Assembly: GCF_006546625.1 (NCBI RefSeq)
Contig: NZ_VIAR01000001.1
Span: 372,001-436,000 of the forward strand
Direction: 5' to 3'
Length of the DNA stretch: 64,000 nt
DNA from: Haloflavibacter putidus
GTDB taxonomy: Bacteria; Bacteroidota; Bacteroidia; Flavobacteriales; Flavobacteriaceae
Shown here: positions 34,632 to 43,061 of the stretch, one piece after another
Layout of the letters: each line of letters starts with the position of its first letter
How positions within the stretch are numbered: the stretch's first letter is position 1
Position numbers and translations under genes: made by a program
The notes under the pieces: generated by a model
Database searches by the model: none
Told to the model about the DNA's origin: nothing
Seen by the model: the letters and a program-made list of their open reading frames with translations, nothing else

Positions 34632-36320
34632 ATGAGTAATATAAAACAACAAGGCAGAAACAGAGCGCAAGAAAGCTCTAATGCAATAGAAAGGCTGTAC
34701 ATAACTATGCGGCACTTATTTAACCGCGGTTTTTACAAACCTATGGGCGTTTCGGGAGAAACCCTGCGCGAAGCTTTATTAACCTTAAGACCAGAAATAT
34801 ATGGTTCTGTAGGCGAAGATAAAATGGAATTAAGCGGTTTGTTGTACGTAATAGACCGTTTACCAATTGGTATAGAAGAATGCAGGTTTATCAACCTTAC
34901 CAGTGATGAAGGTTACGGCAACTCGCATTTTAAACCAATTATTCCTTCAAAGAGAAGACGCAATTGTTACCGTATAGACCAAGAGCAGATGAATATTGAG
35001 GTAACCCGCGGAAGATCTGAAATTTACGATATACTTACCCATTTTACGTTTTTGTTTATAGAATCGCATAAAATTATGCGTCGGGTAATGATTAATGAAA
35101 AAGGCAACGTTACCAGAGATTGGAAAAAGTTAGAAGCGGCCGTAAATCAAAAAGAATTAAGTCAAGCAGAACGAGAAGTTGCATTAACACATACCGCGAA
35201 TATTTTGGGGCGTACTTTTGATCAAGTAACCGGTATCTATCCCTTATTTAGTGTACCCGGTAATAACGATAGGTTTTTAGAAATTATTTATAATTTGGGT
35301 AGGTTAGCTATAGATGAAGTGGTAAATAACAACAAACGCATTGTTACTTTTAGTCCGGTATTGCGCGAGCGTTTAGGGCATCACCTTCACGGCGAAATTT
35401 GGGCCAACCACATAAAAGAAAAACTGGCAGAAAACGGTCTTCTTAATAGAGAAATACATATTATTAGTGCCAATATGCACAGCGTTATGAACACGCTTTT
35501 TGCACCTTTAGCCTTAAAAGAAGAATTAAAAGAAAAACCGTTAAACAGTATTTACGAAGCCTTGAGCAATTCCGCCAACGGTAATTTGCGCAACAAGCTT
35601 ACAAAAGCTGCTTTAGATAACGGCATGATTTATTTAGAAGATAAAAGTGGCACCAATATAAACGTACAAATTTTTGATACAGCCAAAACAAATTATCCGG
35701 AAAACCGTTTTCAAACCAAAGTAGAAAATGCGCCGGTAATTGTGGTGATGGATTACGCTTTTGGCGAGCAAGCTTACGAAACGATTGATGAGCTTTTAAA
35801 ACCTTTTGAGACAGGAAATAAGAAAATTCATCTTGATGTTGGCTCAATTTCTATAATGGGAAAAGCTGGTATTTTAGAAGGAAAAAAAGGCGACATTATG
35901 ATTCCTAACGCACATTTATTTGAAGGTACGGCAGATAATTATCCGTTTGAAAACGAATTAAAGAAAGAAGATTTAGACGGCCAAGGAATAGATATCTGCA
36001 GCGGTGCTATGATTACCGTTTTAGGAACTTCTTTGCAAAACAAAGATATTTTACGGTTCTTTCATGAATCTACGTGGAATGTTATAGGTTTGGAAATGGA
36101 AGGAGCGCATTATCAAAAAGCCATTCAGGCAGCTTCTAAATTGCGTGGCAATATTAAAAAAGACGTAAAAGTACGTTACGCATATTATGCTAGTGATAAT
36201 CCTTTAGAAACCGGTAGTACTTTGGCCTCGGGAGGTTTGGGTACGGCAGGTGTAAAACCTACTTATTTGATAACCGAGAAAATATTAGAACAAATTTTTT
36301 TAGAAAGAAATGGAAAATAA
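34632..36320 (+). CDS. Uncharacterised protein with nucleoside-phosphorylase-like C-terminus
   Basis: 562 residues, no signal peptide. The N-terminal half (about 1-290) is helical and matches nothing I can name; I think the family is called DUF6909. The C-terminal 200 residues resemble the PNP/UDP phosphorylase and MTA/SAH nucleosidase fold: VIVVMDYAFGEQAYET, ICSGAMITVLG and above all NVIGLEMEGAHYQKAI, which corresponds to the substrate-binding Met-Glu of that superfamily. It probably acts on a nucleoside or related compound, or is a regulator derived from such an enzyme. It overlaps the Wzz-like gene by 11 bases. Confidence 0.7.
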   Translation: MSNIKQQGRNRAQESSNAIERLYITMRHLFNRGFYKPMGVSGETLREALLTLRPEIYGSVGEDKMELSGLLYVIDRLPIGIEECRFINLTSDEGYGNSHFKPIIPSKRRRNCYRIDQEQMNIEVTRGRSEIYDILTHFTFLFIESHKIMRRVMINEKGNVTRDWKKLEAAVNQKELSQAEREVALTHTANILGRTFDQVTGIYPLFSVPGNNDRFLEIIYNLGRLAIDEVVNNNKRIVTFSPVLRERLGHHLHGEIWANHIKEKLAENGLLNREIHIISANMHSVMNTLFAPLALKEELKEKPLNSIYEALSNSANGNLRNKLTKAALDNGMIYLEDKSGTNINVQIFDTAKTNYPENRFQTKVENAPVIVVMDYAFGEQAYETIDELLKPFETGNKKIHLDVGSISIMGKAGILEGKKGDIMIPNAHLFEGTADNYPFENELKKEDLDGQGIDICSGAMITVLGTSLQNKDILRFFHESTWNVIGLEMEGAHYQKAIQAASKLRGNIKKDVKVRYAYYASDNPLETGSTLASGGLGTAGVKPTYLITEKILEQIFLERNGK

Positions 36321-37290
36321 TAAGTCCACTCAAAAACAGGAAGAAGAAATAGATCTTGGAGATTTGTTTCGGTATTTAAGAAACGGTTTCAACAATCTTG
36401 GAAATACCTTGTTGCATTTTATTAATTTTTTACTGAAAAATGCACTACTGCTAATTATTCTAATTGTTATAGGAGCAGTTATTGGTTATTTTCTAGAAAA
36501 AAATACAAAAGAAATCTATAAAACCGAAGCAGTAGTGGCTACAGGTTTTGGTAGTGCAGAATATTTATACGGCGCGGTAAACGAAGTTAATTTTAAATTT
36601 AAAAAGCAAAATCAAGCTTTTTTAGATAAGCTACAAGTAGAAAATTTTGACGGATTTTCTTTAGAAGTAAAACCAGTTGTTTCTCTGGATAACACAACCA
36701 ATGAGCAGCAAAATTTTTACGACCTTATTAGGGAAAGTGAACTGCTGGACCAAGAAAGCCAAAGAAAGGTAATTGCTACCAGTTTTGAAAAGCATAATCT
36801 AATTTTATACCATCCTACAGATGCGGCTTCTCAAAAAATATTAAAACATATTATAGAATATTTACGGGATAACGAGTACTATCAAGCTTTCCATAAAGAT
36901 TATTTAGCCAATATTGAAAGCCGTATTACAGAGAATAAATTAATGATTCGTAGAATAGACAGTTTGGTTGGTGGCTATACCAAAAGCTTAAAAGAGACAC
37001 CCGGAGCATACCAACAACTTCAATATTATAACGCTGACAATTCTTTAGATCTTGGAGAGGTTTTGGCCAATAGATTAACCCTACAGCGAGAAAACAGAAA
37101 TTTGATACAAGACCGCTCTATGTATTCAAACTTTTTGAATATCATAAAAATAGGCTCTCCTAAAGAGTTAGAGAACAAAGGTATTTCTAGTAACTACATT
37201 GTAATTATTCCATTTGTATTAATACTGTTGTTCTTTGTTTTTATCTTATTACAAATAGTTTTCCGTAAAGCACGAGCATTAAAAAATTAA
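36310..37290 (+). CDS. Wzz-like polysaccharide chain-length determinant (PCP)
   Basis: 326 residues. It has the topology of a polysaccharide co-polymerase: a cytoplasmic head EEEIDLGDLFRYLRNG, membrane helix 1 (about 43-65, LLLIILIVIGAVIGYFL), a periplasmic helical middle with KTEAVVATGFGS, and membrane helix 2 (about 298-320). There is no Walker kinase, so it is a PCP-1-like rather than a Wzc-like protein. It would set the polymer length in a Wzy-dependent pathway. It begins the polysaccharide locus and is coupled to the upstream gene through an 11-base overlap. Confidence 0.75.
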   Translation: MENNKSTQKQEEEIDLGDLFRYLRNGFNNLGNTLLHFINFLLKNALLLIILIVIGAVIGYFLEKNTKEIYKTEAVVATGFGSAEYLYGAVNEVNFKFKKQNQAFLDKLQVENFDGFSLEVKPVVSLDNTTNEQQNFYDLIRESELLDQESQRKVIATSFEKHNLILYHPTDAASQKILKHIIEYLRDNEYYQAFHKDYLANIESRITENKLMIRRIDSLVGGYTKSLKETPGAYQQLQYYNADNSLDLGEVLANRLTLQRENRNLIQDRSMYSNFLNIIKIGSPKELENKGISSNYIVIIPFVLILLFFVFILLQIVFRKARALKN

Positions 37291-37294
37291 TTTT

Positions 37295-38305
37295 ATGAAA
37301 ACAATTTTAGTTACCGGTGGGGCCGGATTTATAGGTTCTAATTATATAAATTATCTTTTGCAAACCAATAAACCGGTGCAAATTGTAAATTTAGACAAAC
37401 TTACCTATGCCGGCGATAAAAACAATATAGAGAATCCTAAGCATCCCAATTATACCTTTGTAGAAGGAGATATTTGCGATATAGAACTGTTAAAAGAGCT
37501 TTTTGATAAATACCAATTTCAGGAAGTGGTACATTTTGCGGCAGAGTCGCACGTAGATAATTCTATCTTAGATCCCTCTGCTTTTATAAAAACCAATATA
37601 GACGGAACTTTTAATTTATTGCAAACCGCTTATAAATTATGGATGGAAGAACCTTTTCGGTTTACCAAAAGTTTTGAAAATGCACGTTTTTTACACGTTT
37701 CTACAGATGAGGTTTACGGTACGCTAGGAAAAAATGGTTTGTTTACAGAAAAAACACCTTACGCTCCCAACAGTCCGTACAGTGCTTCTAAAGCAGCTTC
37801 AGATATGTTGGTGCGCAGTTATTTTCATACCTATGGTTTGCCGGTTGTTACTACCAATTGTTCTAATAATTACGGCCCGCACCAACATGACGAAAAGTTG
37901 ATACCGGTTATAATTAGAAAAGCTTTAAATGAAGAAGAAATTCCCATTTATGGCGATGGTAAAAACATTAGAGATTGGCTTTACGTAACAGATCATTGTA
38001 AAGGTATTTATAGAGTTTTGGAAAAAGGAAAACTTGGTGAAACCTATAATATTGGCGGCAAGAACGAAAGAGAAAATCTTTACATTGCCACTACAATTTG
38101 TGAAATTTTAGACGAGATAAATCCGCGAAAAAACAAGCAATCCCACAAAGACTTGATTAGTTTTGTAAAAGACCGTCCGGGACACGATTTTAGATATGCC
38201 ATAGACGCTTCTAAGTTAGAAAAGGAGTTAGGTTGGAAAGCAGATGAAACGTTTGAAACCGGCATACGAAAAACCGTGGCTTGGTATTTAAATAAATATA
38301 AATAA
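37295..38305 (+). CDS. rfbB: dTDP-glucose 4,6-dehydratase
   Basis: 336 residues, extended [14 protein letters not shown] (7-17) binds NAD+. STDEVYG (136-142) and the catalytic Tyr162-Lys166 in YSASK are in place, and the ESHVDNS element is typical of RfbB. It is step 2 of dTDP-L-rhamnose synthesis. The gap to rfbA is one base. Confidence 0.96.
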   Translation: MKTILVTGGAGFIGSNYINYLLQTNKPVQIVNLDKLTYAGDKNNIENPKHPNYTFVEGDICDIELLKELFDKYQFQEVVHFAAESHVDNSILDPSAFIKTNIDGTFNLLQTAYKLWMEEPFRFTKSFENARFLHVSTDEVYGTLGKNGLFTEKTPYAPNSPYSASKAASDMLVRSYFHTYGLPVVTTNCSNNYGPHQHDEKLIPVIIRKALNEEEIPIYGDGKNIRDWLYVTDHCKGIYRVLEKGKLGETYNIGGKNERENLYIATTICEILDEINPRKNKQSHKDLISFVKDRPGHDFRYAIDASKLEKELGWKADETFETGIRKTVAWYLNKYK

Positions 38306-38306
38306 T

Positions 38307-39155
38307 ATGAAAGGAATTATTTTAGCAGGAGGTTCAGGAACCCGTTTACACCCGTTAACCCTATCGGTTAGCAAACAGTTAATGCCGGTTTACGACAAAC
38401 CCATGATTTATTATCCTTTATCTACTTTAATGTCTGCCGGAATTAGAGAAATTCTTATCATTTCTACCCCAAAAGACTTACCGCTATTTAAAGAATTGCT
38501 AGGCGATGGTAAAAACCTGGGCTGTGATTTTCAATATGCGGTACAAGAAGATCCTAATGGCTTGGCCGAAGCTTTTATAATTGGCGAAGATTTTATAGGA
38601 GACGAAAAAGTAGCGCTTATTTTAGGCGATAATATTTTTTACGGTACTGGTTTAAATAAACTGTTACAAAGCAATATAAATCCGGACGGTGGTATTATTT
38701 ATGCTTATCACGTACAAGACCCAAAACGTTATGGCGTGGTAGAATTTGATAAAGACGGAACTGCTATTTCTATAGAAGAAAAGCCAAAAGAGCCAAAATC
38801 TAATTATGCCGTGCCCGGAATTTATTTTTACGATAACGATGTAGTAGAAATTGCAAAAAATATCAAACCCAGTGACCGCGGCGAGTTAGAAATTACAGAT
38901 ATCAACAATGCCTATCTTAAAAAAGGAAAATTAAACGTAAGTATTTTAGATAAAGGCACCGCTTGGTTAGACACCGGTACGTTTAAATCGCTTATGCAGG
39001 CTTCTAATTTTGTGCAGGTAATAGAAGAACGCCAAGGCTTAAAAGTTGGCGCCATAGAAGAAGTAGCTTTTGAAATGGGTTATATAAACGCCCAAGAATT
39101 AAATGCCTTGTTAAAACCATTAACCAAAAGTGGTTATGCCAAAAACATCCGCTAA
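38307..39155 (+). CDS. rfbA: Glucose-1-phosphate thymidylyltransferase
   Basis: 282 residues. [16 protein letters not shown] (3-18) is the nucleotidyltransferase signature, and the dTTP-binding [18 protein letters not shown] follows. ILGDNIFYG contains the catalytic Asp. It forms dTDP-glucose from glucose 1-phosphate and dTTP, the first step of dTDP-rhamnose synthesis. The gap to rfbC is 3 bases. Confidence 0.96.
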   Translation: MKGIILAGGSGTRLHPLTLSVSKQLMPVYDKPMIYYPLSTLMSAGIREILIISTPKDLPLFKELLGDGKNLGCDFQYAVQEDPNGLAEAFIIGEDFIGDEKVALILGDNIFYGTGLNKLLQSNINPDGGIIYAYHVQDPKRYGVVEFDKDGTAISIEEKPKEPKSNYAVPGIYFYDNDVVEIAKNIKPSDRGELEITDINNAYLKKGKLNVSILDKGTAWLDTGTFKSLMQASNFVQVIEERQGLKVGAIEEVAFEMGYINAQELNALLKPLTKSGYAKNIR

Positions 39156-39158
39156 TTT

Positions 39159-39704
39159 ATGCAGATAGAAAAAACGCCCTTACAAGATTGCCTGTTAATT
39201 ACCCCTCGTGTTTTTACCGATAACAGAGGTAGTTTTTTTGAAGTTTATAACCATCAAAAATTTAAGGAAGCCACCGGTATTACTAAAGATTTTGTACAAG
39301 ATAACCAATCTTCTTCGCAATATGGCAGCTTACGCGGATTGCATTTGCAGGTGGGAGATTATGCACAAGCAAAACTAGTTAGGGTAGTAAAAGGAAAAGT
39401 GTATGATGTGGCGGTAGATTTACGGAAGAATTCGCCGAGTTTTAAAAAAGTTCACGGAGCAATACTTTCAGAAGAAAACCATAAACAACTATTTGTGCCG
39501 CGCGGTTTCGCCCATGGTTTTGTTAGCCTTTCTAAAGAGGTTATTTTCTCGTATAAATGTGATAATTACTATAATAAAGCTTCTGAAAGAGGTATAATTT
39601 ATAACGATCAAGATTTAGATATAGACTGGAAAATTCCTGAAAAAGATATTATCCTTTCGGAAAAAGATGCTGAATTACCCACTTTAAAACAATTTTTACA
39701 ATGA
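39159..39704 (+). CDS. rfbC: dTDP-4-dehydrorhamnose 3,5-epimerase
   Basis: 181 residues, cupin fold. QDNQSSSQYGSLRGLHLQ (47-64) contains the catalytic His, and VPRGFAHGFVSLS (near 110) is the second signature. Third step of dTDP-L-rhamnose synthesis. It overlaps rfbD by 4 bases (ATGA). Confidence 0.95.
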   Translation: MQIEKTPLQDCLLITPRVFTDNRGSFFEVYNHQKFKEATGITKDFVQDNQSSSQYGSLRGLHLQVGDYAQAKLVRVVKGKVYDVAVDLRKNSPSFKKVHGAILSEENHKQLFVPRGFAHGFVSLSKEVIFSYKCDNYYNKASERGIIYNDQDLDIDWKIPEKDIILSEKDAELPTLKQFLQ

Positions 39705-40552
39705 AAAGCGTTTTAATAACCGGCGCAGGCGGCCAACTAGGTATGTGTTTGCAAAAAATAGCTAAAAACCATAAACAGTTAAAGCTCATTTTTAAAACCG
39801 AAGCAGATTTAGACATTACTTCCAAAAGCGCGGTAGAAGAAACTTTTGCCCACTATCAACCCGATTATTGCATTAATTGCGCTGCTTACACCAATGTAGA
39901 AGAAGCCGAAAATGCAAAAGAAAAGGCCTTTAAAATAAACGAAAAAGCAGTAGAAAATATAGCCAACGCGTGTATACAGCAAAAAAGTGTTTTAATACAT
40001 ATTTCTACAGATTATGTGTTTAATGGCGACAGCGACAAGCCGTATAAAGAAACAGATCTTCCTAACCCAATAAATATTTATGGCGCTTCTAAACTTGCGG
40101 GAGAAAAAGTGGTACAGGAAAAATTAGAGCGCTATTTTATTTTTAGGACAGCTTGGTTATACTCAGAATTCGGGCATAATTTCTTTAATACCATGCTCAA
40201 AAAAGCAGAAGAAAAAGACGTTGTTTTAAAAATTACCACAGCGCAAAAAGGCACGCCCACCAATGCAAACGATTTGGCTTCGGCAATTTTAGAAACCATA
40301 GATTCCGGTTCAAAAAAATATGGTTTATACCATTTTAGCAACGCAGGCGAAGCTACTTGGTATAGTTTTGCAAAAGAAATTTTTAGCAATGCAAAAAAAT
40401 TAGATAAGGTAAATTTAATTGCATCAAATGCGTATAAAACCAAAGCAAAAAGACCGGTAAATAGTGTGCTTTCTAAAGAAAAAATCAAAAAAAATCTAAA
40501 TATTGCTATAATAGACTGGCAGGAAAGTTTAAAAAGTTTACAACAAAACTAG
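39701..40552 (+). CDS. rfbD: dTDP-4-dehydrorhamnose reductase
   Basis: 283 residues, SDR. ITGAGGQLGM (6-15) binds NAD(P)H, INCAAYTNVEEAE is the RmlD signature, and STDYVFNG is followed by the catalytic YGASKLAGE. It completes dTDP-L-rhamnose. With rfbB, A and C it forms a contiguous set, so L-rhamnose (or a close derivative) is expected in the polymer. Confidence 0.94.
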   Translation: MKSVLITGAGGQLGMCLQKIAKNHKQLKLIFKTEADLDITSKSAVEETFAHYQPDYCINCAAYTNVEEAENAKEKAFKINEKAVENIANACIQQKSVLIHISTDYVFNGDSDKPYKETDLPNPINIYGASKLAGEKVVQEKLERYFIFRTAWLYSEFGHNFFNTMLKKAEEKDVVLKITTAQKGTPTNANDLASAILETIDSGSKKYGLYHFSNAGEATWYSFAKEIFSNAKKLDKVNLIASNAYKTKAKRPVNSVLSKEKIKKNLNIAIIDWQESLKSLQQN

Positions 40553-40579
40553 TTTTAAAAACTCCCCTAAAACCGCCAA

Positions 40580-41044
40580 ATGAATAGAAAAATATCCCAA
40601 AAACGGCATATTGCAAAAACCATCACCTGGCGTGTGGTTGGTACTATAGATACCATTTTGATAACTTGGTTGGTTTCGGGAGATATTATGATAGGTTTGG
40701 GAGTAGGTTCTTCCGAAACTATTTCAAAAATTATTTTATATTATTTGCACGAACGGCTTTGGGTTCGGGTAAACCTTAAAAAACTACTTGGCTCGCAAGA
40801 AAGCAAAGTCCGGCACATTACCAAAACCATTACCTGGCGTATAATTGGTACCACAGATACTATAATTTTGGCATGGGTAATTTCGGGCAATCCGTACACA
40901 GGATTAAAAGTTGGTTTTATAGAAGTAATTTCTAAAATGCTGTTATATTACCTGCACGAAAGAGCTTGGTATAAAATAGATTACGGATTAAAATACGAAC
41001 GTTCTTCGGAAGAAGAAGAAGCAGAAAAGCAACATGAGCACTAA
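40580..41044 (+). CDS. Tandem DUF2061 membrane protein
   Basis: 154 residues made of two DUF2061 repeats: HIAKTITWRVVGTIDTIL followed by ISKIILYYLHERLW in the first, and HITKTITWRIIGTTDTII followed by ISKMLLYYLHERAW in the second. Each has two short hydrophobic segments. The function of DUF2061 is unknown. Here it overlaps cysC by 11 bases and heads the sulfate-activation block, so an involvement in sulfate or PAPS handling at the membrane is a fair guess. Confidence 0.88.
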   Translation: MNRKISQKRHIAKTITWRVVGTIDTILITWLVSGDIMIGLGVGSSETISKIILYYLHERLWVRVNLKKLLGSQESKVRHITKTITWRIIGTTDTIILAWVISGNPYTGLKVGFIEVISKMLLYYLHERAWYKIDYGLKYERSSEEEEAEKQHEH

Positions 41045-41639
41045 TATTGTAAAGCAAGATTATAACGTTAACGTTAAACAAAGGCGGGAGCAAAACAAGC
41101 ATAATTCCAAATTAATTTGGTTTACGGGTTTGTCCGGTTCCGGCAAATCTACTTTGGCAAATCAGGTAGAAGTTTATTTGCACAAGCAAGGCAAAAAAAC
41201 CTATGTTTTAGATGGCGATAACATTAGAGGTGGTCTAAACAAAGATTTAGATTTTACGCCAGAAGGCAGAGAAGAAAATTTAAGACGCATTGCAGAAACC
41301 GCAAAGTTGTTTATCGATGCCGGAGTTATTACCTTAGCAGCTTTTATAAGTCCGATGCAAAAAGACAGGGACAAAATTAGAGAAATAGTTGGCAAAGAGA
41401 ATTTTATAGAAGTGTTTGTAAACGCCAGTGTAGAAGCTTGCGAAAAGCGCGATGTAAAAGGTTTGTACAAAAAAGCCCGCGCCGGAAAAATACCAAATTT
41501 TACCGGTATTAGCGCGCCGTACGAAAAACCCGAAAACCCAACAATACAAATAAATTCGGATTTTGAAAGTATAGAAGATTCGATAAAAAGAATTATTAAA
41601 GTCATTAACCCGGAATTAGAATTACCCAATCATGAGTAA
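41034..41639 (+). CDS. cysC: Adenylylsulfate (APS) kinase
   Basis: 201 residues. Walker A GLSGSGKS is at 32-39; LDGDNIRGGLNKDLDF and FISPMQKDRDKIREIVG are the APS-binding elements. It phosphorylates APS to PAPS. Being a separate protein, it needs CysDN for APS. It overlaps DUF2061 by 11 bases and cysD by 8, indicating translational coupling. Confidence 0.95.
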   Translation: MSTNIVKQDYNVNVKQRREQNKHNSKLIWFTGLSGSGKSTLANQVEVYLHKQGKKTYVLDGDNIRGGLNKDLDFTPEGREENLRRIAETAKLFIDAGVITLAAFISPMQKDRDKIREIVGKENFIEVFVNASVEACEKRDVKGLYKKARAGKIPNFTGISAPYEKPENPTIQINSDFESIEDSIKRIIKVINPELELPNHE

Positions 41640-42537
41640 ATATTATTTAAATTATTTAGATGAATTAGAGTCGGAAGCTATATATATTCTTCGCGAAGTA
41701 TATGCGCAATTTCAAAATCCGGTAATACTTTTTTCCGGAGGAAAAGATTCTATTTTGGTAACCCATTTGGCCAAAAAAGCATTTTATCCCAGCAAAATAC
41801 CTTTTGCATTAATGCACGTAGATACCGGGCACAACTTTCCGGAAACCATTGCTTTTCGTGATAAATTGATAAAAGATTTAGATGCGCGTTTAATCGTAGG
41901 TTCGGTTCAAGAATCTATAGATAAAGGTCGCGTGGCCGAAGAAAAAGGAAAAAATGCTACGCGTAACAAATTACAAATCACAACGCTTTTAGATGCTATT
42001 GAAGACAACAAAGTAGACTGCGCTATTGGTGGCGGTCGGCGTGATGAAGAAAAAGCTCGGGCAAAAGAACGTTTCTTTTCGCACCGGGATGATTTTGGAC
42101 AATGGGACCCAAAAAATCAGCGACCGGAATTATGGAATATCCTTAACGGAAAATATTTTGAAGGCGAGCATTTTAGAGCTTTCCCAATAAGCAACTGGAC
42201 AGAAATGGACGTGTGGAATTACATTCAGCGCGAGAACATTCAAATTCCGTCGCTTTATTTCGCCCACGAGCGTGAAGTAGTAAAACGTCAAGGTTCTTGG
42301 ATACCAAATTCAGAATATTTAAAATTGGACGAAAATGAAGAAATCGTAACCAAAAAAATACGTTTTAGAACTTTGGGAGATATTACCATTACCGGCGGAA
42401 TAGAAAGCGAAGCAGACACGGTAGAAAAGATAGCAAAAGAGGTAGCCGCAATGCGCGAAACAGAACGCGGCAACCGCTCAGACGACAAACGCTCTGAAAC
42501 CGCTATGGAAGATAGAAAGAAAGAGGGGTATTTTTAG
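41632..42537 (+). CDS. cysD: Sulfate adenylyltransferase subunit 2
   Basis: 301 residues. FSGGKDSILVTHLA (34-47) is the ATP-pyrophosphatase loop, and GGGRRDEEKARAKER and WNYIQRENIQIPSLYF are family signatures. With CysN it makes APS from sulfate and ATP. The next gene should be cysN, but a 524-base stretch with a four-helix-bundle gene lies between them. Confidence 0.95.
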   Translation: MSKYYLNYLDELESEAIYILREVYAQFQNPVILFSGGKDSILVTHLAKKAFYPSKIPFALMHVDTGHNFPETIAFRDKLIKDLDARLIVGSVQESIDKGRVAEEKGKNATRNKLQITTLLDAIEDNKVDCAIGGGRRDEEKARAKERFFSHRDDFGQWDPKNQRPELWNILNGKYFEGEHFRAFPISNWTEMDVWNYIQRENIQIPSLYFAHEREVVKRQGSWIPNSEYLKLDENEEIVTKKIRFRTLGDITITGGIESEADTVEKIAKEVAAMRETERGNRSDDKRSETAMEDRKKEGYF

Positions 42538-42610
42538 GTAGCGTTTTGCGCTGCTTTAAGCCTTAAGCAGCAGGCTGTAAGCAAAGAACCTAATGCATAA
42601 TTAAAAAATA

Positions 42611-42624
42611 AAGCTTAAAGCCTA
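42611..42624 (+). repeat. Direct repeat, left copy (AAGCTTAAAGCCTA)
   Basis: Identical to 43017-43030. It lies 17 bases before the ATG of the four-helix-bundle gene. Confidence 0.8.
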
Positions 42625-42641
42625 GAGCTGGACTATAGAAA

Positions 42642-42995
42642 ATGAGAGATTTTAATAAGTATGAAGTTTGGAAATTGTCTCATCAACTAACAATAAAGAT
42701 ATATGAGTTAACGGCAAATTTTCCCGATAGCGAAAAATATCAAATGGTATCGCAAATGCGCAGAGCAGCATATTCTATTCCTGCTAATTTTTGTGAAGGT
42801 TGCGGAAGAAATTCCGATAAAGATTTTAATCGGTTTGTTCAAATAAGTTTAGGGTCTGCTCACGAATTAGAATATTTTATTCTTTTAAGTAGAGATTTAA
42901 AACTTTTTGATGATAAAATTTACAACTTGCTCACAGAAAAAGTGAACCATATAAAAGGAAAGTTATATAATTTGAGTAAAAAACTTATAGCATAA
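42642..42995 (+). CDS. Four-helix-bundle protein (S23/IVS-encoded type)
   Basis: 117 residues. The family pattern is clear: FNKYEVWKLSHQLTIKIYELT, then QMRRAAYSIPANFCEGCGR and an Asn/Asp-rich turn before FVQISLGSAHELEYFILLSRDL. Members are encoded in 23S rRNA intervening sequences in some bacteria and as free genes in Bacteroidota. The DGR accessory protein Avd has the same fold. The biochemical role is unknown, with nucleic-acid binding suspected. No reverse transcriptase or template repeat is present here. It is inserted between cysD and cysN. Confidence 0.9.
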   Translation: MRDFNKYEVWKLSHQLTIKIYELTANFPDSEKYQMVSQMRRAAYSIPANFCEGCGRNSDKDFNRFVQISLGSAHELEYFILLSRDLKLFDDKIYNLLTEKVNHIKGKLYNLSKKLIA

Positions 42996-43016
42996 CTAAA
43001 AATTCGAAAAAAAATT

Positions 43017-43030
43017 AAGCTTAAAGCCTA
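43017..43030 (+). repeat. Direct repeat, right copy (AAGCTTAAAGCCTA)
   Basis: Identical to 42611-42624; it is followed by CGGCATAAAGCTTATAGC, a variant of the same theme, and then by the cysN start 31 bases later. Confidence 0.8.
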
Positions 43031-43061
43031 CGGCATAAAGCTTATAGCTAAAAAAAATATC

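Larger units (their letters stand above)
42538..43061. mobile_element. Insertion-like element carrying a four-helix-bundle gene, between cysD and cysN
   Basis: The segment starts at the cysD stop and ends at the cysN ATG. It has a 104-base left flank and a 66-base right flank, both rich in AAGCTT/TTAAAGC words, around one ORF. An exact 14-base direct repeat (AAGCTTAAAGCCTA) lies at 42611-42624 and 43017-43030. The left flank also has GCTTTAAGC (42553-42561), which can pair with GCTTAAAGC at 42613-42621 or at 43019-43027, bringing the two ends together. In the rest of the locus genes overlap or nearly touch, so this is a clear interruption. No transposase is encoded; it resembles intervening sequences that carry S23-type proteins. 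Confidence 0.5.

Noticed and set aside
42642-42995. Four-helix-bundle gene as the Avd accessory protein of a diversity-generating retroelement
   Set aside because: No reverse transcriptase, template repeat or variable repeat is found nearby; only the protein fold is shared.
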